A stretch of 64,000 nucleotides of DNA from Aeromicrobium wangtongii (GTDB taxonomy: Bacteria; Actinomycetota; Actinomycetes; Propionibacteriales; Nocardioidaceae), in the NCBI RefSeq assembly GCF_024584515.1, contig NZ_CP102173.1, positions 2,046,001-2,110,000 of the forward strand. Direction: 5' to 3'. Below the pieces are notes generated by a model that ran no database searches, was not told the origin of the DNA, and saw only the letters and a program-made list of their open reading frames with translations. Of this stretch, positions 10,803-20,660 are shown piece by piece. Numbering within the stretch: position 1 is the stretch's first letter; the number at the start of each line of letters is the position of its first letter. Made by a program: the position numbers and the translations under genes.

Positions 10803-12472
10803 CAGAGACCCTTTCCGGAGGTGCTGACTTCTTCGCGGGTACGGGCGATCTCGGTGACCTTGCGGCCCGAGATGCCCAGGTGGGCCGCGTCCAGGCCCGA
10901 CAGCCTGTGCCCCTGGCCGAAGAACTTCGTCCTGGCGAGCAGGGACACCAACGGCTTGGTGAAGAAGAACACCACGAACACGTCGATCAACGTCGTGAGG
11001 CCCAGGGCGAAGGCGAATCCGCGGACCACGCCGATCGCGAAGATGAACAGGGTCACCGCCGCGATGATCGACACGGTGTCGGCGGCCAGGATGGTGCCCC
11101 GTGCCCGCACCCACCCCGCCTCGACGGCCAGGCGCAGCGACTTGCCGTCACGCACCTCGTCGCGGAGGCGCTCGAAGAACACGATGAACGAGTCTGCGGT
11201 GATGCCGATCGCGACGATCAGGCCGGCGATGCCCGGCAGCGTCAGGGTGAACCCGACTCCCCTGCCCAGCAGCAGCACCATGACGTAGGTCAGGGCCGCG
11301 GCGACGAACAGCGATCCGATGATCACCAGGCCCAGGCCGCGGTAGTACAGCAGGCAGTACACGATCACGAGCACCAGTCCGATGACGCCGGCTGCGAGCC
11401 CGGCGTCCAGCTGGGTGCCGGCCAGCGACGGCCCGATCTCCTCGCTGCCGTTGACGCTGAACGTCAGCGGCAGGGCGCCGTACTTGAGCTGGTTGGCCAG
11501 CGTCTTGGCGGTCGTGCCGTTGAAGTCACCCGAGATCTGCGACTCACCGTTGGTGAAGTGGCCGTTGGTGGTCGGCGACGTCAGGATCTCCCCGTCGAGC
11601 ACCACGGCGAACTTGCTGCCCTGGGTGTTGCCGGCCTGCAGCTGCTTGTACAGCGCGTCGGTGACGGTGCTGAAGGTCTTCTTGCCCTCACCCTTGAGCT
11701 TCAGCGAGACGACCCACGAGACCTGCCCCTGGGGGACGACCGCCTCCGCGCCGCTGACGTCGGTGCCCTTGATGACGGTGGGGCTGAGGATCTCGACCTC
11801 ACCGGTCTTCGTGTCACAGGTGACCAGCGGCTTGTCGGCGATGTCGTTGACATCGATCCCGTCCGGCGTGCAGACGAAGCCGGCGGCCTCCTTCTGCAGG
11901 GCGGCGATGCCCGGCTGGTACTCGGCGGGCAGCGATGCGACCCCAGTGGTCTCGGCGGCGATGATCTGGTCGAGGCTGAGCTTGGACCAGTCGAGGTCGT
12001 CGATGATCTTCTGCTGGGCGGCCACATCAGCCGGGGTGGCGGGCGTTGTCGCGCTCGTCAGGCCGCCGGCCCAGACCAGCCGGAACCGCAGCTGGGCCGT
12101 CTTGCCGACCTCGTCCACGATGTTGGCGCGCTTCTCACCCGGGATCTCGACGATGATCTGGTTGCCACCCTGCGTGGTGACCTCGGCCTCGGCGACGCCG
12201 GAGGCGTTGACCCGCTGGTCGATGATGTCGCGAGCCTGCTCGAGCTTCTCGGCCGTGATGTCACCGGACTCGGCCTTGGCCTGGAAGGTGATGCGGGTGC
12301 CGCCCTCGAGGTCGAGGCCCAGCTTGGGGTGCCAGGGACTGTCGTCGCCCTTGTCGCCCGTGATGCCGATGAGGGCCACCAGGGCGTACAACGCGACGAT
12401 CGCGGCCAGGAACAGCGACAGGGTCCGCCCCGGACGGGCCCGGTTCGGGCTGCGCTTGGACGATGACGCCAT
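10802..12472 (-). CDS. secD: Protein translocase subunit SecD
   Basis: 556-residue SecD partner of SecF. TM1 is near residues 18-40 (LSLFLAAIVALYALVALIG), followed by GLDLEGGTRITFQAK of the P1 domain and a large extracytoplasmic region of about 300 residues. The C-terminal TM block includes the conserved GITADSFIVFFERLRDE. The periplasmic region is longer than in E. coli core SecD, which is common in actinobacteria. It overlaps yajC by one base (TGATG) and secF likewise, so all three are coupled. Confidence 0.96.
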   Translation of the reverse strand: MASSSKRSPNRARPGRTLSLFLAAIVALYALVALIGITGDKGDDSPWHPKLGLDLEGGTRITFQAKAESGDITAEKLEQARDIIDQRVNASGVAEAEVTTQGGNQIIVEIPGEKRANIVDEVGKTAQLRFRLVWAGGLTSATTPATPADVAAQQKIIDDLDWSKLSLDQIIAAETTGVASLPAEYQPGIAALQKEAAGFVCTPDGIDVNDIADKPLVTCDTKTGEVEILSPTVIKGTDVSGAEAVVPQGQVSWVVSLKLKGEGKKTFSTVTDALYKQLQAGNTQGSKFAVVLDGEILTSPTTNGHFTNGESQISGDFNGTTAKTLANQLKYGALPLTFSVNGSEEIGPSLAGTQLDAGLAAGVIGLVLVIVYCLLYYRGLGLVIIGSLFVAAALTYVMVLLLGRGVGFTLTLPGIAGLIVAIGITADSFIVFFERLRDEVRDGKSLRLAVEAGWVRARGTILAADTVSIIAAVTLFIFAIGVVRGFAFALGLTTLIDVFVVFFFTKPLVSLLARTKFFGQGHRLSGLDAAHLGISGRKVTEIARTREEVSTSGKGL

Positions 12473-12762
12473 CAGAGGTCGGTGCTTGCGTCGTCGTCGG
12501 GTACCGCCTCGACCACGCGCGCGACGGCGTGCCGGTTGACCGTGATGACGGTGCCGGGTGCGATCTGCAGCTCGACGGTCTCCTCACCGATCGCCGCGAG
12601 CTCGCCGAAGATCCCGCTGGTCAGCATGATCTGCTGGCCGACCTCGAGCTGACCCTGCAGGCGCTGGAAGTCGCGCTGGCGGGCCCGCGCCGGTCGGACG
12701 ACCAGGAACAGGAAGGCCAGGACGAGCAGGATCAGGGGAATGATGGATGCCCAGTCGTTCAC
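12472..12762 (-). CDS. yajC: Preprotein translocase subunit YajC
   Basis: 96-residue single-pass protein of the SecDF-YajC complex. One N-terminal TM helix (IIPLILLVLAFLFLVV) precedes the PARARQRDFQRLQ segment and the cytoplasmic region GQQIMLTSGIFGELAAI typical of YajC. It ends with an acidic tail. It is the first gene of the translocase operon, 117 nt downstream of ruvB. That gap holds no further gene. Confidence 0.95.
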   Translation of the reverse strand: MNDWASIIPLILLVLAFLFLVVRPARARQRDFQRLQGQLEVGQQIMLTSGIFGELAAIGEETVELQIAPGTVITVNRHAVARVVEAVPDDDASTDL

Positions 12763-12879
12763 GGTGGATGCTCCGTTGCACGTGTAAGAGGGACCCGCTC
12801 GACGGGTCGTCGGCCGGTGGGCCGCCGGATAGTTTAACCCGGCAACCGTCCCATCGTGACGTGCGACACCAAGCGCGTG

Positions 12880-13941
12880 TCAGGCAGGGTCGTCAGGAAG
12901 CGGCAGCTGCTCGATTCCTGCGGGCACCGACAGGCCCAGGTGACGCCACGCGGCAGCGGTCGCGACGCGTCCCCGCGGCGTCCTGGCCAGGAATCCCAGC
13001 CGGACCAGGAAGGGCTCGGCGAGCTCCTCGACCGTCTCCCGCTCCTCGGCGACGGCGACGGCAAGCGTCGAGATGCCGACCGGTCCCCCGCCGAAGTTGC
13101 GGCACAGGGCCGACAGCACGGCGCGGTCCAGACGGTCCAGCCCCAGCTCGTCGACCTCGTACAGGGCCAGGGCGCCGCGGGCCACGTCGTGGTCGACGAC
13201 TCCCCCGGCCCGGACCTCCGCGTAGTCGCGGACGCGGCGCAGCAGCCGGTTGGCGATTCGCGGCGTCCCACGCGAGCGCGAGGCGATCTCCCGTCCGCCG
13301 TCATCGGTGATCTCCAGGCCGAGCAGGCCCGCCGAGCGCTGGACGATGCGGTGCAGCTCGTCGGTGTCGTAGTAGTCCAGCTGGGCGGTGAAGCCGAAGC
13401 GGTCGCGCAGCGGGCTGGGGAGCAGGCCGGCGCGCGTGGTCGCGCCGACCACCGTGAACGGCGGGATCTCCAGCGGGATCGCCGTGGCGCCGGGGCCCTT
13501 GCCGACGATCACATCGACGCGGAAGTCCTCCATCGCCATGTACAGCAGCTCTTCGGCGGGCCTGGACATGCGGTGGATCTCGTCGATGAACAAGACATCG
13601 CCCTCGTTGATGCCCGACAAGATGGCGGCCAGGTCGCCGGCGTGCTGGATCGCGGGCCCACTGGTGATGCGCAGTGGGGCGGACAGCTGGTGGGCGATGA
13701 TCATCGCCAGCGTGGTCTTGCCCAGTCCGGGCGGGCCCGACAGCAGCACGTGATCGGGGGTACGGCCCCGGGCCACCGCGGCCTCCAGCATCAGCGACAG
13801 CTGCTCGCGGACGCGTTCCTGCCCCACGAGCTCGTCGAGCGTGCGCGGGCGCAGCGCCGCCTCGAAGGCACGGTCCTCGGGACCGGCCTCGGCCACGATC
13901 GCCTCGAACCCGTCGCCGTCGTACCCGGTGTCGTCGTGCAT
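12880..13941 (-). CDS. ruvB: Holliday junction branch migration ATPase RuvB
   Basis: 353-residue AAA+ motor that drives branch migration with RuvA. Walker [12 protein letters not shown] near residue 71, Walker [10 protein letters not shown], sensor 1 [18 protein letters not shown] and the arginine-finger region follow in order. A winged-helix DNA-binding domain closes the protein. Its ATG overlaps the last base of the ruvA stop. Third gene of ruvC-ruvA-ruvB, under the LexA-type site upstream of ruvC. Confidence 0.97.
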   Translation of the reverse strand: MHDDTGYDGDGFEAIVAEAGPEDRAFEAALRPRTLDELVGQERVREQLSLMLEAAVARGRTPDHVLLSGPPGLGKTTLAMIIAHQLSAPLRITSGPAIQHAGDLAAILSGINEGDVLFIDEIHRMSRPAEELLYMAMEDFRVDVIVGKGPGATAIPLEIPPFTVVGATTRAGLLPSPLRDRFGFTAQLDYYDTDELHRIVQRSAGLLGLEITDDGGREIASRSRGTPRIANRLLRRVRDYAEVRAGGVVDHDVARGALALYEVDELGLDRLDRAVLSALCRNFGGGPVGISTLAVAVAEERETVEELAEPFLVRLGFLARTPRGRVATAAAWRHLGLSVPAGIEQLPLPDDPA

Positions 13942-14531
13942 CAGCGGCTCTTCGCCAGCGACCGGAGCGCATCACGCAGGATGGTCGAGACGTCGGGGCT
14001 GGCACCCGGCGGCAGCTCGGCGGCCACGGCGTCCAGGGCGGCGTCCGCGTCGCGGGCCGACCAGCCCAGCCCGAGCAGGGCTTCGTGGACCTGGGTGCGC
14101 CAGGCCGCGGCGCCGGCGGCGACCGTCGTGGTGACGCCGACCCGGTCCTTGAGCTCGACGACGATGCGCTCGGCACCCTTGCGGCCGATGCCCGGCACGG
14201 TGGTCAGCGTCGCCAGGTCGCCCTGGCCGATGGCCTGGCGCAGCCGGTCGGGGTCGAGGACCGCGAGCATCGCCTGGGCGACCTTGGGGCCCACACCGCT
14301 GGCGGTCTGCACCAGCTCGAACATGTCGCGCTCGTCGACGGTCGCGAAACCGAAGATCGTCAGCGAGTCCTCACGCACGACCATCGACGTCGACAGCTGG
14401 ACCTCCTGGCCGATGCGCAGCGTCGCGATCGTGCCGGGGGTGCACATGACCTGCAGGCCCACCCCGCTGACGTCCAGGACGGCAGAGGTGAGCGTGACGG
14501 CGGCGACCCGGCCGCGGACGTGGGCGATCAT
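13941..14531 (-). CDS. ruvA: Holliday junction DNA helicase subunit RuvA
   Basis: 196-residue RuvA, which tetramerises on four-way junctions and loads RuvB. The N-terminal OB domain begins [14 protein letters not shown]. Helix-hairpin-helix motifs include [15 protein letters not shown] and [19 protein letters not shown] short C-terminal RuvB-binding domain follows. It overlaps the ruvC end by 4 nt and ruvB by 1 nt, so the three subunits are coupled. Confidence 0.96.
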   Translation of the reverse strand: MIAHVRGRVAAVTLTSAVLDVSGVGLQVMCTPGTIATLRIGQEVQLSTSMVVREDSLTIFGFATVDERDMFELVQTASGVGPKVAQAMLAVLDPDRLRQAIGQGDLATLTTVPGIGRKGAERIVVELKDRVGVTTTVAAGAAAWRTQVHEALLGLGWSARDADAALDAVAAELPPGASPDVSTILRDALRSLAKSR

Positions 14532-15076
14532 CGGGTGCCCACGGCCCCGGGCGCGCGGCGCGTCCCGGCCGCAGCCGCGACAGCGGCCTCCAGCCGGTTC
14601 ATCGCCCCGCCACGCCAGATGTGGCAGATGGCCAGCGCCAGGGCATCGGCCGCGTCGGCGGGCTTCGGCGCCTCGGTGAGCCGCAGCAGACGGGTCACCA
14701 TCTGGGTGACCTGCGCCTTGTCGGCGCGTCCGCTGCCGGTGACCGAGGCCTTGACCTCGCTGGGCGTGTGCAGGTGGACGGGGATGCCGTGCCGCGCGGC
14801 GACCAGCATCGCGATGCCGCTGGCCTGGGCCGTGCCCATCACGGTGCGGACGTTGTGCTGGGCGAAGACCCGCTCCACCGCGACCACATCGGGGCGATGC
14901 GCCAGCACGCTGGCCTCGACCTGCTGCTCGAGCTGGTGCAGGCGGCGGGCGGTGTCGAGGTCCGCGGGCGTGCGGAACACGCCGACGTGCACCATCGTCA
15001 GGGGACGCCCGACGGTGCCGTCGACCACGCCGACGCCGCAGCGGGTCAGGCCGGGATCGATCCCGAGCACCCTCAT
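14528..15076 (-). CDS. ruvC: Holliday junction resolvase RuvC
   Basis: 182-residue RNase-H-fold nuclease that cuts Holliday junctions. The catalytic acids are visible: Asp in [16 protein letters not shown], Glu in [11 protein letters not shown] and the acidic pair in [14 protein letters not shown]. The C-terminus has an extra Ala/Arg-rich stretch. First gene of ruvCAB. A near-perfect LexA box lies just upstream (15096-15111), so the operon is probably part of the SOS response. Confidence 0.96.
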   Translation of the reverse strand: MRVLGIDPGLTRCGVGVVDGTVGRPLTMVHVGVFRTPADLDTARRLHQLEQQVEASVLAHRPDVVAVERVFAQHNVRTVMGTAQASGIAMLVAARHGIPVHLHTPSEVKASVTGSGRADKAQVTQMVTRLLRLTEAPKPADAADALALAICHIWRGGAMNRLEAAVAAAAGTRRAPGAVGTR

Positions 15077-15095
15077 GACCGGACCATCGCCGCAG

Positions 15096-15118
15096 TAGAA
15101 CGCATGTTCGACAGCCTA
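15096..15118 (-). promoter_or_regulatory. LexA (SOS) box and -10 element of ruvCAB
   Basis: On the minus strand TCGAACATGCGTTCTA (15111-15096) matches the actinobacterial SOS box TCGAAC-N4-GTTCGA at 11 of 12 defined positions. A TAGGCT -10 candidate (15118-15113) lies directly upstream, which places the transcription start inside the box. LexA bound here would block initiation. The ruvC start is 20 nt further down. Confidence 0.75.
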
Positions 15119-15172
15119 GCCGCCCCCGACGTCACGCCGTCGGCGACGCGCCGTCGGCCGCGCCGACCCAGG

Positions 15173-15934
15173 TCACTGGACCTGGGCCATGACCTCGTCG
15201 GACGCGTCGAAGTTGGCGAAGACGTTCTGGACGTCGTCGCAGTCCTCCAGCGCGTCGATCAGCTTGAGGATCTTGGTCGCCGCGTCGACGTCGACGTCGA
15301 CCGTCATCGTCGGCACGAACGAGGCATCGGCCGAGTCGTAGTCGAGCCCGGCCTCCTGCAGCGCCTCACGGACGGCGACCAGGTCGGTGGCCTCGCTGAT
15401 GACCTCGAACGATCCGTCGAGGTCGTTGACCTCCTCGGCGCCGGCGTCCAGCACCGCTGCCAGGACGTCGTCCTCGTTGGTGGGGCCGCCCTCCTGCTCC
15501 TGCGGCACGAGAATGACGCCCTTGCGGTGGAACATGTACGACACCGAGCCGGGGTCGGCCATCGTCCCGCCGTTGCGGGTCATGGCGGTGCGGACCTCCA
15601 TCGCGGCCCGGTTCTTGTTGTCGGTGAGGCACTCGATCAGCAGCGCCACACCGCCGGGGGCGTACCCCTCGTACATGATCGTCGTGTAGTCGACCGCGTC
15701 CGCGCCGACGCCGCCGCCGCGCTTGACCGCGCGATCGATGTGGTCCTTGGGGACCGAGGACTTCTTCGCCTTCTGGATCGCGTCGTACAGCGTCGGGTTG
15801 CCGTCGGGGTCAGGGCCGCCGATCCGCGCTGCGACCTCGATGTTCTTGACCATCTTGGCGAACATCTTGCCGCGCTTGGCGTCGACGATGGCCTTCTTGT
15901 GCTTCGTGGTCGCCCACTTGGAATGGCCTGACAT
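15173..15934 (-). CDS. yebC: YebC/PmpR-type protein (TACO1 family)
   Basis: 253-residue YebC family protein. The N-terminal signature [20 protein letters not shown] and the domain-2 region [20 protein letters not shown] are clear. The family is described as a transcription regulator and, more recently, as a helper of translation through proline stretches; which applies here cannot be read from sequence. It lies between pdxT and ruvC, the usual actinobacterial position. Confidence 0.95.
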   Translation of the reverse strand: MSGHSKWATTKHKKAIVDAKRGKMFAKMVKNIEVAARIGGPDPDGNPTLYDAIQKAKKSSVPKDHIDRAVKRGGGVGADAVDYTTIMYEGYAPGGVALLIECLTDNKNRAAMEVRTAMTRNGGTMADPGSVSYMFHRKGVILVPQEQEGGPTNEDDVLAAVLDAGAEEVNDLDGSFEVISEATDLVAVREALQEAGLDYDSADASFVPTMTVDVDVDAATKILKLIDALEDCDDVQNVFANFDASDEVMAQVQ

Positions 15935-15945
15935 GGCGCTGCCCC

Positions 15946-16563
15946 TTAACTCACGACGGACTGGTTCTGCGACTGCTTGACGAGTTCGACGAAGTAGCGA
16001 TGGATGCGATCGTCGCTCCCGACTTCGGGATGGAACGAGGTCGCCATCAGGCTGCCCTGCCGGACGGCGACGATCCTACCGGCCGCCTCCCCCGTGGCGA
16101 TGGTGGCAAGAACTTCGACCTCCGGTCCGACCTGTTCGACCCACGGTGCGCGGATGAACACCGCGTGCACCGGGTCGTCCAGGTGGCGGAACTCCAGCTC
16201 GCCCTCGAAGGAGTCGACCTGGCGTCCGAAGGCGTTGCGGCGGACGGTGATGTCCAGGCCGCCGAGCGTCTCCTGGCCCTCGCTGCCGTCCTCGATGCGA
16301 TCGGCGAGCATGATCATGCCGGCGCACGTCCCGAAGGTCGGCATGCCGCCGCTGATCCGCTTGGCCAGCGGCTCGAACAGGTCGAAGGTCCGGGCGAGCT
16401 TGTACATCGTGGTCGACTCGCCGCCGGGCAGCACCAGGCCGTCGCAGCGCTCGAGCTCCTCGGGGCGGCGGACGCGGAAGGCATCGACGCCGAGATCGTT
16501 CAGGACGCGCAGGTGCTCGCGCACGTCACCTTGGAGGGCGAAGACACCGATTGACACTGACAC
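15946..16563 (-). CDS. pdxT: PLP synthase glutaminase subunit PdxT
   Basis: 205-residue class I glutaminase that feeds ammonia to PdxS for pyridoxal 5'-phosphate synthesis. Catalytic residues are visible: Cys in [10 protein letters not shown] near residue 79, and His-Glu in SFHPEVGSD near 178. The oxyanion region LPGGESTTM is present. The start is the GTG at 16563 with no ribosome binding site; TAGGCT (16575-16570) lies 6 nt upstream, which argues for a leaderless message. An imperfect palindrome (16566-16580, arms TTCGA/TCGAA) covers that -10. It is 11 nt upstream of yebC and 355 nt from pdxS. Confidence 0.95.
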   Translation of the reverse strand: MSVSIGVFALQGDVREHLRVLNDLGVDAFRVRRPEELERCDGLVLPGGESTTMYKLARTFDLFEPLAKRISGGMPTFGTCAGMIMLADRIEDGSEGQETLGGLDITVRRNAFGRQVDSFEGELEFRHLDDPVHAVFIRAPWVEQVGPEVEVLATIATGEAAGRIVAVRQGSLMATSFHPEVGSDDRIHRYFVELVKQSQNQSVVS

Positions 16564-16918
16564 CGTTCGAGCCTATCGAACGCCGTCGACTCCGTGTCGC
16601 GACGGCGGTGGCGTGAGAAGGCCGAGGCCCTCCAGGGGATACGCCACCACCGCCGCCCCCCTTCGGAATCGCTTCCGACGGGGTCCAACGGAGTGAGTGG
16701 ACCGCCTGCGACGCGAACGTCCGGCGGGTCGCGCTCCCTCGAGTGCCGAGCACGATGTGGGGCACTCCCATACCCCTCGCACCCGGCACGAAGAAGCATA
16801 CTCCGCCGACCCCACCGGGCGCGATCCCTGGAATCACAGCCTGTTCTCGGGCGAACCCGGGCCGCGCGCAGCGAGGCCCAGGCCGCGACGAAGTCGCGGG
16901 GAGGCGAAGTCTCCCGCC
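16564..16918. other. Hairpin-rich pdxS-pdxT intergenic region
   Basis: 355 nt without a convincing gene. Several inverted repeats are visible. CGCCGTCG/CGACGGCG pair at 16581-16588 and 16600-16607. Arms at 16658-16668 and 16673-16683 pair with one mismatch around TCGC. CCGCGAC/GTCGCGG pair at 16883-16889 and 16893-16899 around a 3-nt loop. GGGAG/CTCCC pair at 16899-16903 and 16911-16915. The last two sit directly after the pdxS stop on its strand and may be its terminator. The middle of the gap has no assigned role. Confidence 0.6.
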
Positions 16919-17815
16919 TTACCAGCCGCGCTCGGCCAGGCGGTGGGGCTCGGGGATGTCGTCGACGTTGATGCCGACCATGGCCTCACCGAGGCCACGG
17001 GAGACCTTGGCGATGACGTCGGCGTCGTCGTGGAACGTCGTGGCCTTGACGATGGCCTCGGCGCGCTGCGCGGGGTTGCCGGACTTGAAGATGCCCGAGC
17101 CGACGAACACGCCCTCGGCGCCCAGCTGCATCATCATCGCGGCGTCGGCGGGGGTCGCGATGCCACCGGCGGTGAACAGCACGACCGGGAGCTTGCCGGC
17201 CTCGGCGACCTCCTTGACCAGGTCGAACGGAGCCTGCAGCTCCTTGGCGGCGACGTACAGCTCGTCCTCGTTGAGCGACTGCAGACGGCGGATCTCGCCA
17301 CCGATCTTGCGCATGTGCTGGGTGGCGTTGGAGACGTCACCGGTGCCGGCCTCGCCCTTGGACCGGATCATGGCAGCGCCCTCGGTGATGCGGCGCAGCG
17401 CCTCGCCCAGGTTGGTGGCTCCGCACACGAAGGGAACCGTGAAGTTCCACTTGTCGATGTGGTTGGTGTAGTCCGCCGGCGTCAGCACCTCGGACTCGTC
17501 GATGTAGTCGACCCCGAGGGACTGCAGCACCTGCGCCTCGACGAAGTGACCGATGCGGGCCTTGGCCATGACGGGGATCGAGACCTGCTCGATGATGCCG
17601 TCGATCAGGTCGGGGTCGGACATGCGCGCGACGCCGCCCTGCGAGCGGATGTCGGCGGGCACCCGCTCCAGCGCCATGACGGCCACGGCGCCGGCGTCCT
17701 CGGCGATCTTGGCCTGCTCGGCGTTGACGACGTCCATGATCACGCCGCCCTTGAGCATCTCTGCCATGCCGCGCTTGACGCGGGAGGTGCCGACCGTTGT
17801 TGCCTCAGTGCTCAC
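16919..17815 (-). CDS. pdxS: PLP synthase lyase subunit PdxS
   Basis: 298-residue (beta/alpha)8 enzyme that condenses ribose 5-phosphate, glyceraldehyde 3-phosphate and ammonia into PLP. It contains [20 protein letters not shown] near residues 24-43, [12 protein letters not shown], the lysine region [16 protein letters not shown] and the phosphate-binding loop [20 protein letters not shown]. Start GTG at 17815 with AAAGGA upstream. Unusually far (355 nt) from pdxT, though both are on the same strand. Confidence 0.97.
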   Translation of the reverse strand: MSTEATTVGTSRVKRGMAEMLKGGVIMDVVNAEQAKIAEDAGAVAVMALERVPADIRSQGGVARMSDPDLIDGIIEQVSIPVMAKARIGHFVEAQVLQSLGVDYIDESEVLTPADYTNHIDKWNFTVPFVCGATNLGEALRRITEGAAMIRSKGEAGTGDVSNATQHMRKIGGEIRRLQSLNEDELYVAAKELQAPFDLVKEVAEAGKLPVVLFTAGGIATPADAAMMMQLGAEGVFVGSGIFKSGNPAQRAEAIVKATTFHDDADVIAKVSRGLGEAMVGINVDDIPEPHRLAERGW

Positions 17816-17936
17816 TGCAGTGTCCTTTGTTGTACTGACCAGATGTGCCAGGGAAAGTGGTGCCGAAGATCGTCATTTCAGTCTACTCCCGGAACGCCCC
17901 GATCTGATCCCCCGGACACATCGCGGACGCGAGCGG

Positions 17937-19610
17937 TCAGCGACGGGCCCGGCCGGGACGACGTCTGCGGCGGCCTGGGCCATCGGCGACCGCCGCGGCC
18001 GCCACCAGCTCTGGCACGCGGACCATCTTGCGGCGCGGACGACCGGCGGGTGCACCGTCGAGTCGCTCCTGGCGGTCGATGGCCCGCCAGCCGGCGCGAT
18101 CGACCGGCGCGCCCGACCGTGACTCGACCAGCTCGAGCATCGCCCGCGCCGGCCGGATCGGCGACGCCAGCCGGCCGGCGTTGGCGTCCGCCACGAGGGT
18201 GTCGACGGTCTCCTGGGCGCACGACTTGTTCGTGCCGATGAACCCGGACGGCCCGCGCTTGATCCATCCCACGACATAGCTGCCGGGCAGCCCGAGCACC
18301 CGGCCCCGCTCGTGCGGGATCGTGGCAGTGACCTCGTCGAAGGGCACCCCCGGAATTGCGGTGCCGCGGTAGCCGATCGAGCGCAGGACGAGCGTGGTCG
18401 CGATCGAGTCGGTGTCGTCGGTCGCGACAGCCCGCCTGACCCCGGCAGCGTCCGTGACCACGGCGTTGCGGCGCACCAGCACCGACTCGACGCCGTGCGT
18501 CCCCTCCAAGGACGTGGGCGACGTCGCGAACCTGAACACGATGCGGCGGGCGCCGGGACGGGCCGGCCGGGCCGCGGCGCTGCGCAGCACCTGCAGCTTC
18601 TGCTGCGTCGTCGCGTCCTCGGAGGCGGTCAGCAGGTCGTCGCCCTCGACGGCGATCGCGATGTCGTCGCGGGCGACCAGCCCGAGCAGCTCCGGCAGGG
18701 TGAATGCGGCGTCGGCGGCGCCGCGGCGACCCAGCAGGACGATCTCGCGCACGGAGCTGGCGCGCAGCGCCTCCAGCGCGTGGTCGGCGATGTCGGTGGA
18801 CGACAACCGGTCCGGGTCGGTGGCCAGGATGCGCGCGACATCCAGGGCCACGTTCCCGTTGCCGACCACCACGACCCGGTCGCCACTGAGGTCGAAGGTG
18901 CGGTCGGCGTGCTCGGGATGGCCGTTGTACCAGGCCACGAAGGCCGTCGCGGTCGCGCTGCCGGGCAGGTCCTCCCCGGGGATGCCCAGCCGGCGATCGG
19001 CCGACGCACCCGTCGCGTACACCACCGCGTGGTGGTGCGCTGCCAGCTCGGCATGGGTGATGTCGGTGCCGACCTCGACGCCCAGCGCGTACGCGAACCC
19101 GTCCTGGTCCTCGATCTGCCGGAACAACCGGTCGATGCCCTTGGTGGTCTGGTGGTCGGGCGCGACACCGGCTCGCACCAGTCCGTGGGGCGTCGGCAGC
19201 CGGTCGAGCACCGTGACCCGCACGCCCGGACGCTTCAGCAGCTCATCGGCCGTGTACAGCGCGGCGGGGCCGGAGCCGACGATCGCGACCCGCAGCTCAT
19301 CGCCGCCTGTGCGTGCGAGCACCGGTGCGACCGGCGCCTGGGCCGGGTGGTCGCGCGGCTCGGCATGGAACAGGGCGTTGACGTCGACGAAGGGCAGCTG
19401 GTCGTCGGTCAGCTTGTCCTGGGCGCTGATCGCGCCCACGGGGCAGGCCGTGACGCATGCCCCGCAGTCGACGCACGAGACCGGGTCGATGTAGAGCATC
19501 TCGGCCAGCCCGAAGTCCGGCTCGTCCGGCGTCGGGTGGATCGCGTTGACCGGGCAGGCGAAGACGCACGAGGCGTCGCCGCAGCATGCCTGGGTGACGA
19601 CGTGGGGCAC
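17937..19610 (-). CDS. fprB: FprB-type ferredoxin/ferredoxin-NADP reductase fusion
   Basis: 557-residue fusion. Residues 1-75 form a 2[4Fe-4S]-type ferredoxin (CFACPVNAIHP-like N-terminal cluster, then CVDCGACVTACPVGAIS). Residues from about 105 form an adrenodoxin-reductase-like flavoprotein with VAIVGSGPAALYTADELL (FAD) and VVVVGNGNVALDVARIL (NADP), and IKRGPSGFIGTNKSCAQET late. The whole matches mycobacterial FprB. The last 45 residues are very basic (ending [12 protein letters not shown]), an unusual tail. Start GTG at 19610, 3 nt after the oxygenase stop, so it is coupled to that gene. It likely supplies electrons to the diiron oxygenase. Confidence 0.88.
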   Translation of the reverse strand: MPHVVTQACCGDASCVFACPVNAIHPTPDEPDFGLAEMLYIDPVSCVDCGACVTACPVGAISAQDKLTDDQLPFVDVNALFHAEPRDHPAQAPVAPVLARTGGDELRVAIVGSGPAALYTADELLKRPGVRVTVLDRLPTPHGLVRAGVAPDHQTTKGIDRLFRQIEDQDGFAYALGVEVGTDITHAELAAHHHAVVYATGASADRRLGIPGEDLPGSATATAFVAWYNGHPEHADRTFDLSGDRVVVVGNGNVALDVARILATDPDRLSSTDIADHALEALRASSVREIVLLGRRGAADAAFTLPELLGLVARDDIAIAVEGDDLLTASEDATTQQKLQVLRSAAARPARPGARRIVFRFATSPTSLEGTHGVESVLVRRNAVVTDAAGVRRAVATDDTDSIATTLVLRSIGYRGTAIPGVPFDEVTATIPHERGRVLGLPGSYVVGWIKRGPSGFIGTNKSCAQETVDTLVADANAGRLASPIRPARAMLELVESRSGAPVDRAGWRAIDRQERLDGAPAGRPRRKMVRVPELVAAAAVADGPGRRRRRPGRARR

Positions 19611-19613
19611 CGC

Positions 19614-20639
19614 TCAGACCTGCGCCGCGAACGAGACCGGCGGCTCGCTGCGGTAGCGCGAGGGACGTCCGTCGATGCGGCACAGCCGCCACATGAGCCG
19701 CGCGAGCCGGCCGCGCCGCAGACCCGCCTGGTCGGCGAGCATGCGCACGTCGCCGAACAGCTCCTGCAGGCGCTCGCGGGACTCCGGCGCGCGCCACCAC
19801 AGCTGCTTCATGACGCTGCGCGGGATGCCGAACTCCCGACGGAAGGACTTCGAGGGCACCATGATCACGTCGCAGAGCACCCGCATGATGACGGGGAACA
19901 GCAGGGACATCACGAACTTCTCCCGCCGTCCCAGGCGCGGGGCGTTGCGCCGGATGTAGTGGTGCGCGAAGGAGATGTGCCGGGCCTCCTCGGCCACGTG
20001 GATCTGCATGATCCGCGACAGCACGGGCGGCAGGTCGCTGCTGCTGCGCAGGATCGCCTTCTGCGTGTGGTCGATGGGCTCCTCCCCCGCCAGCACGCCG
20101 ATGAAGAAGGCGTAGGGAACGGCCGAGCCGGCCCACGGCAGCAGCCCGGCGATCTTGCGCATCAACCAGGGCATCCCCTCGACAGGAGCGCCGATGCGGT
20201 TGACGGTCTCCTGGAACATCTGCGTGTGGTGACACTCCTCGGTCGCCTCGTGCGTGAGGTAGCGGTACTCCGGCGAGCCGTTCGGCAGCGTGAAGACGTA
20301 CTGCATGATGCCGCGGATGAGGATGTTCTCGAACTGCAGGCCGACCTTGAGGATGTTGGCCTGGCGCCACTGCCCGATCGCGATCTGACGCTCCAGGGAC
20401 TGCGCCCGGTACCAGGGATGCGCACCCAGCGGGTCGACATCGGCCGGCAGGACCCAGCGCGGGTCGTCCGCACGGACCTGGAAGTCCGGGTCGTCCCACG
20501 GGACGTCGACGAAGGCGTCGAAGTGCCGATCGACGGAGGCCTGCGAGAGGGACCGCAGGATGTCGGCGTACTGCTCGGGGGTGACATCCGTCGGGATGTC
20601 AGGAAGGTCGACGGTCGGTTCGTCCAGCGTCTGCGACAT
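19614..20639 (-). CDS. AurF-like diiron oxygenase
   Basis: 341-residue ferritin-like, soluble diiron protein of the AurF (p-aminobenzoate N-oxygenase) type. Putative iron ligands are visible: Glu in QFENILIRG near residue 102, E-x2-H in THEATEECHHTQMF near 131-136, and E-x2-H in HVAEEARHISFAHHY near 210-215. Substrate unknown; members N-oxygenate amines or hydroxylate lipids and natural products. It is the first gene of a two-gene operon with the FprB reductase and has its own promoter. The pair occupies the pgsA-pdxS gap, where mycobacteria carry PIM-synthesis genes. Confidence 0.8.
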   Translation of the reverse strand: MSQTLDEPTVDLPDIPTDVTPEQYADILRSLSQASVDRHFDAFVDVPWDDPDFQVRADDPRWVLPADVDPLGAHPWYRAQSLERQIAIGQWRQANILKVGLQFENILIRGIMQYVFTLPNGSPEYRYLTHEATEECHHTQMFQETVNRIGAPVEGMPWLMRKIAGLLPWAGSAVPYAFFIGVLAGEEPIDHTQKAILRSSSDLPPVLSRIMQIHVAEEARHISFAHHYIRRNAPRLGRREKFVMSLLFPVIMRVLCDVIMVPSKSFRREFGIPRSVMKQLWWRAPESRERLQELFGDVRMLADQAGLRRGRLARLMWRLCRIDGRPSRYRSEPPVSFAAQV

Positions 20640-20660
20640 CGGGGCTCCTCGCTGCGGGTG

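Noticed and set aside
10784..12466. 560-codon plus-strand frame
   Set aside because: Antisense shadow of secD caused by high third-position GC.
16526..16837. 103-codon minus-strand frame upstream of pdxT
   Set aside because: It runs through the pdxT start, has low-complexity Gly/Arg composition and no domain; the hairpins explain the sequence better.
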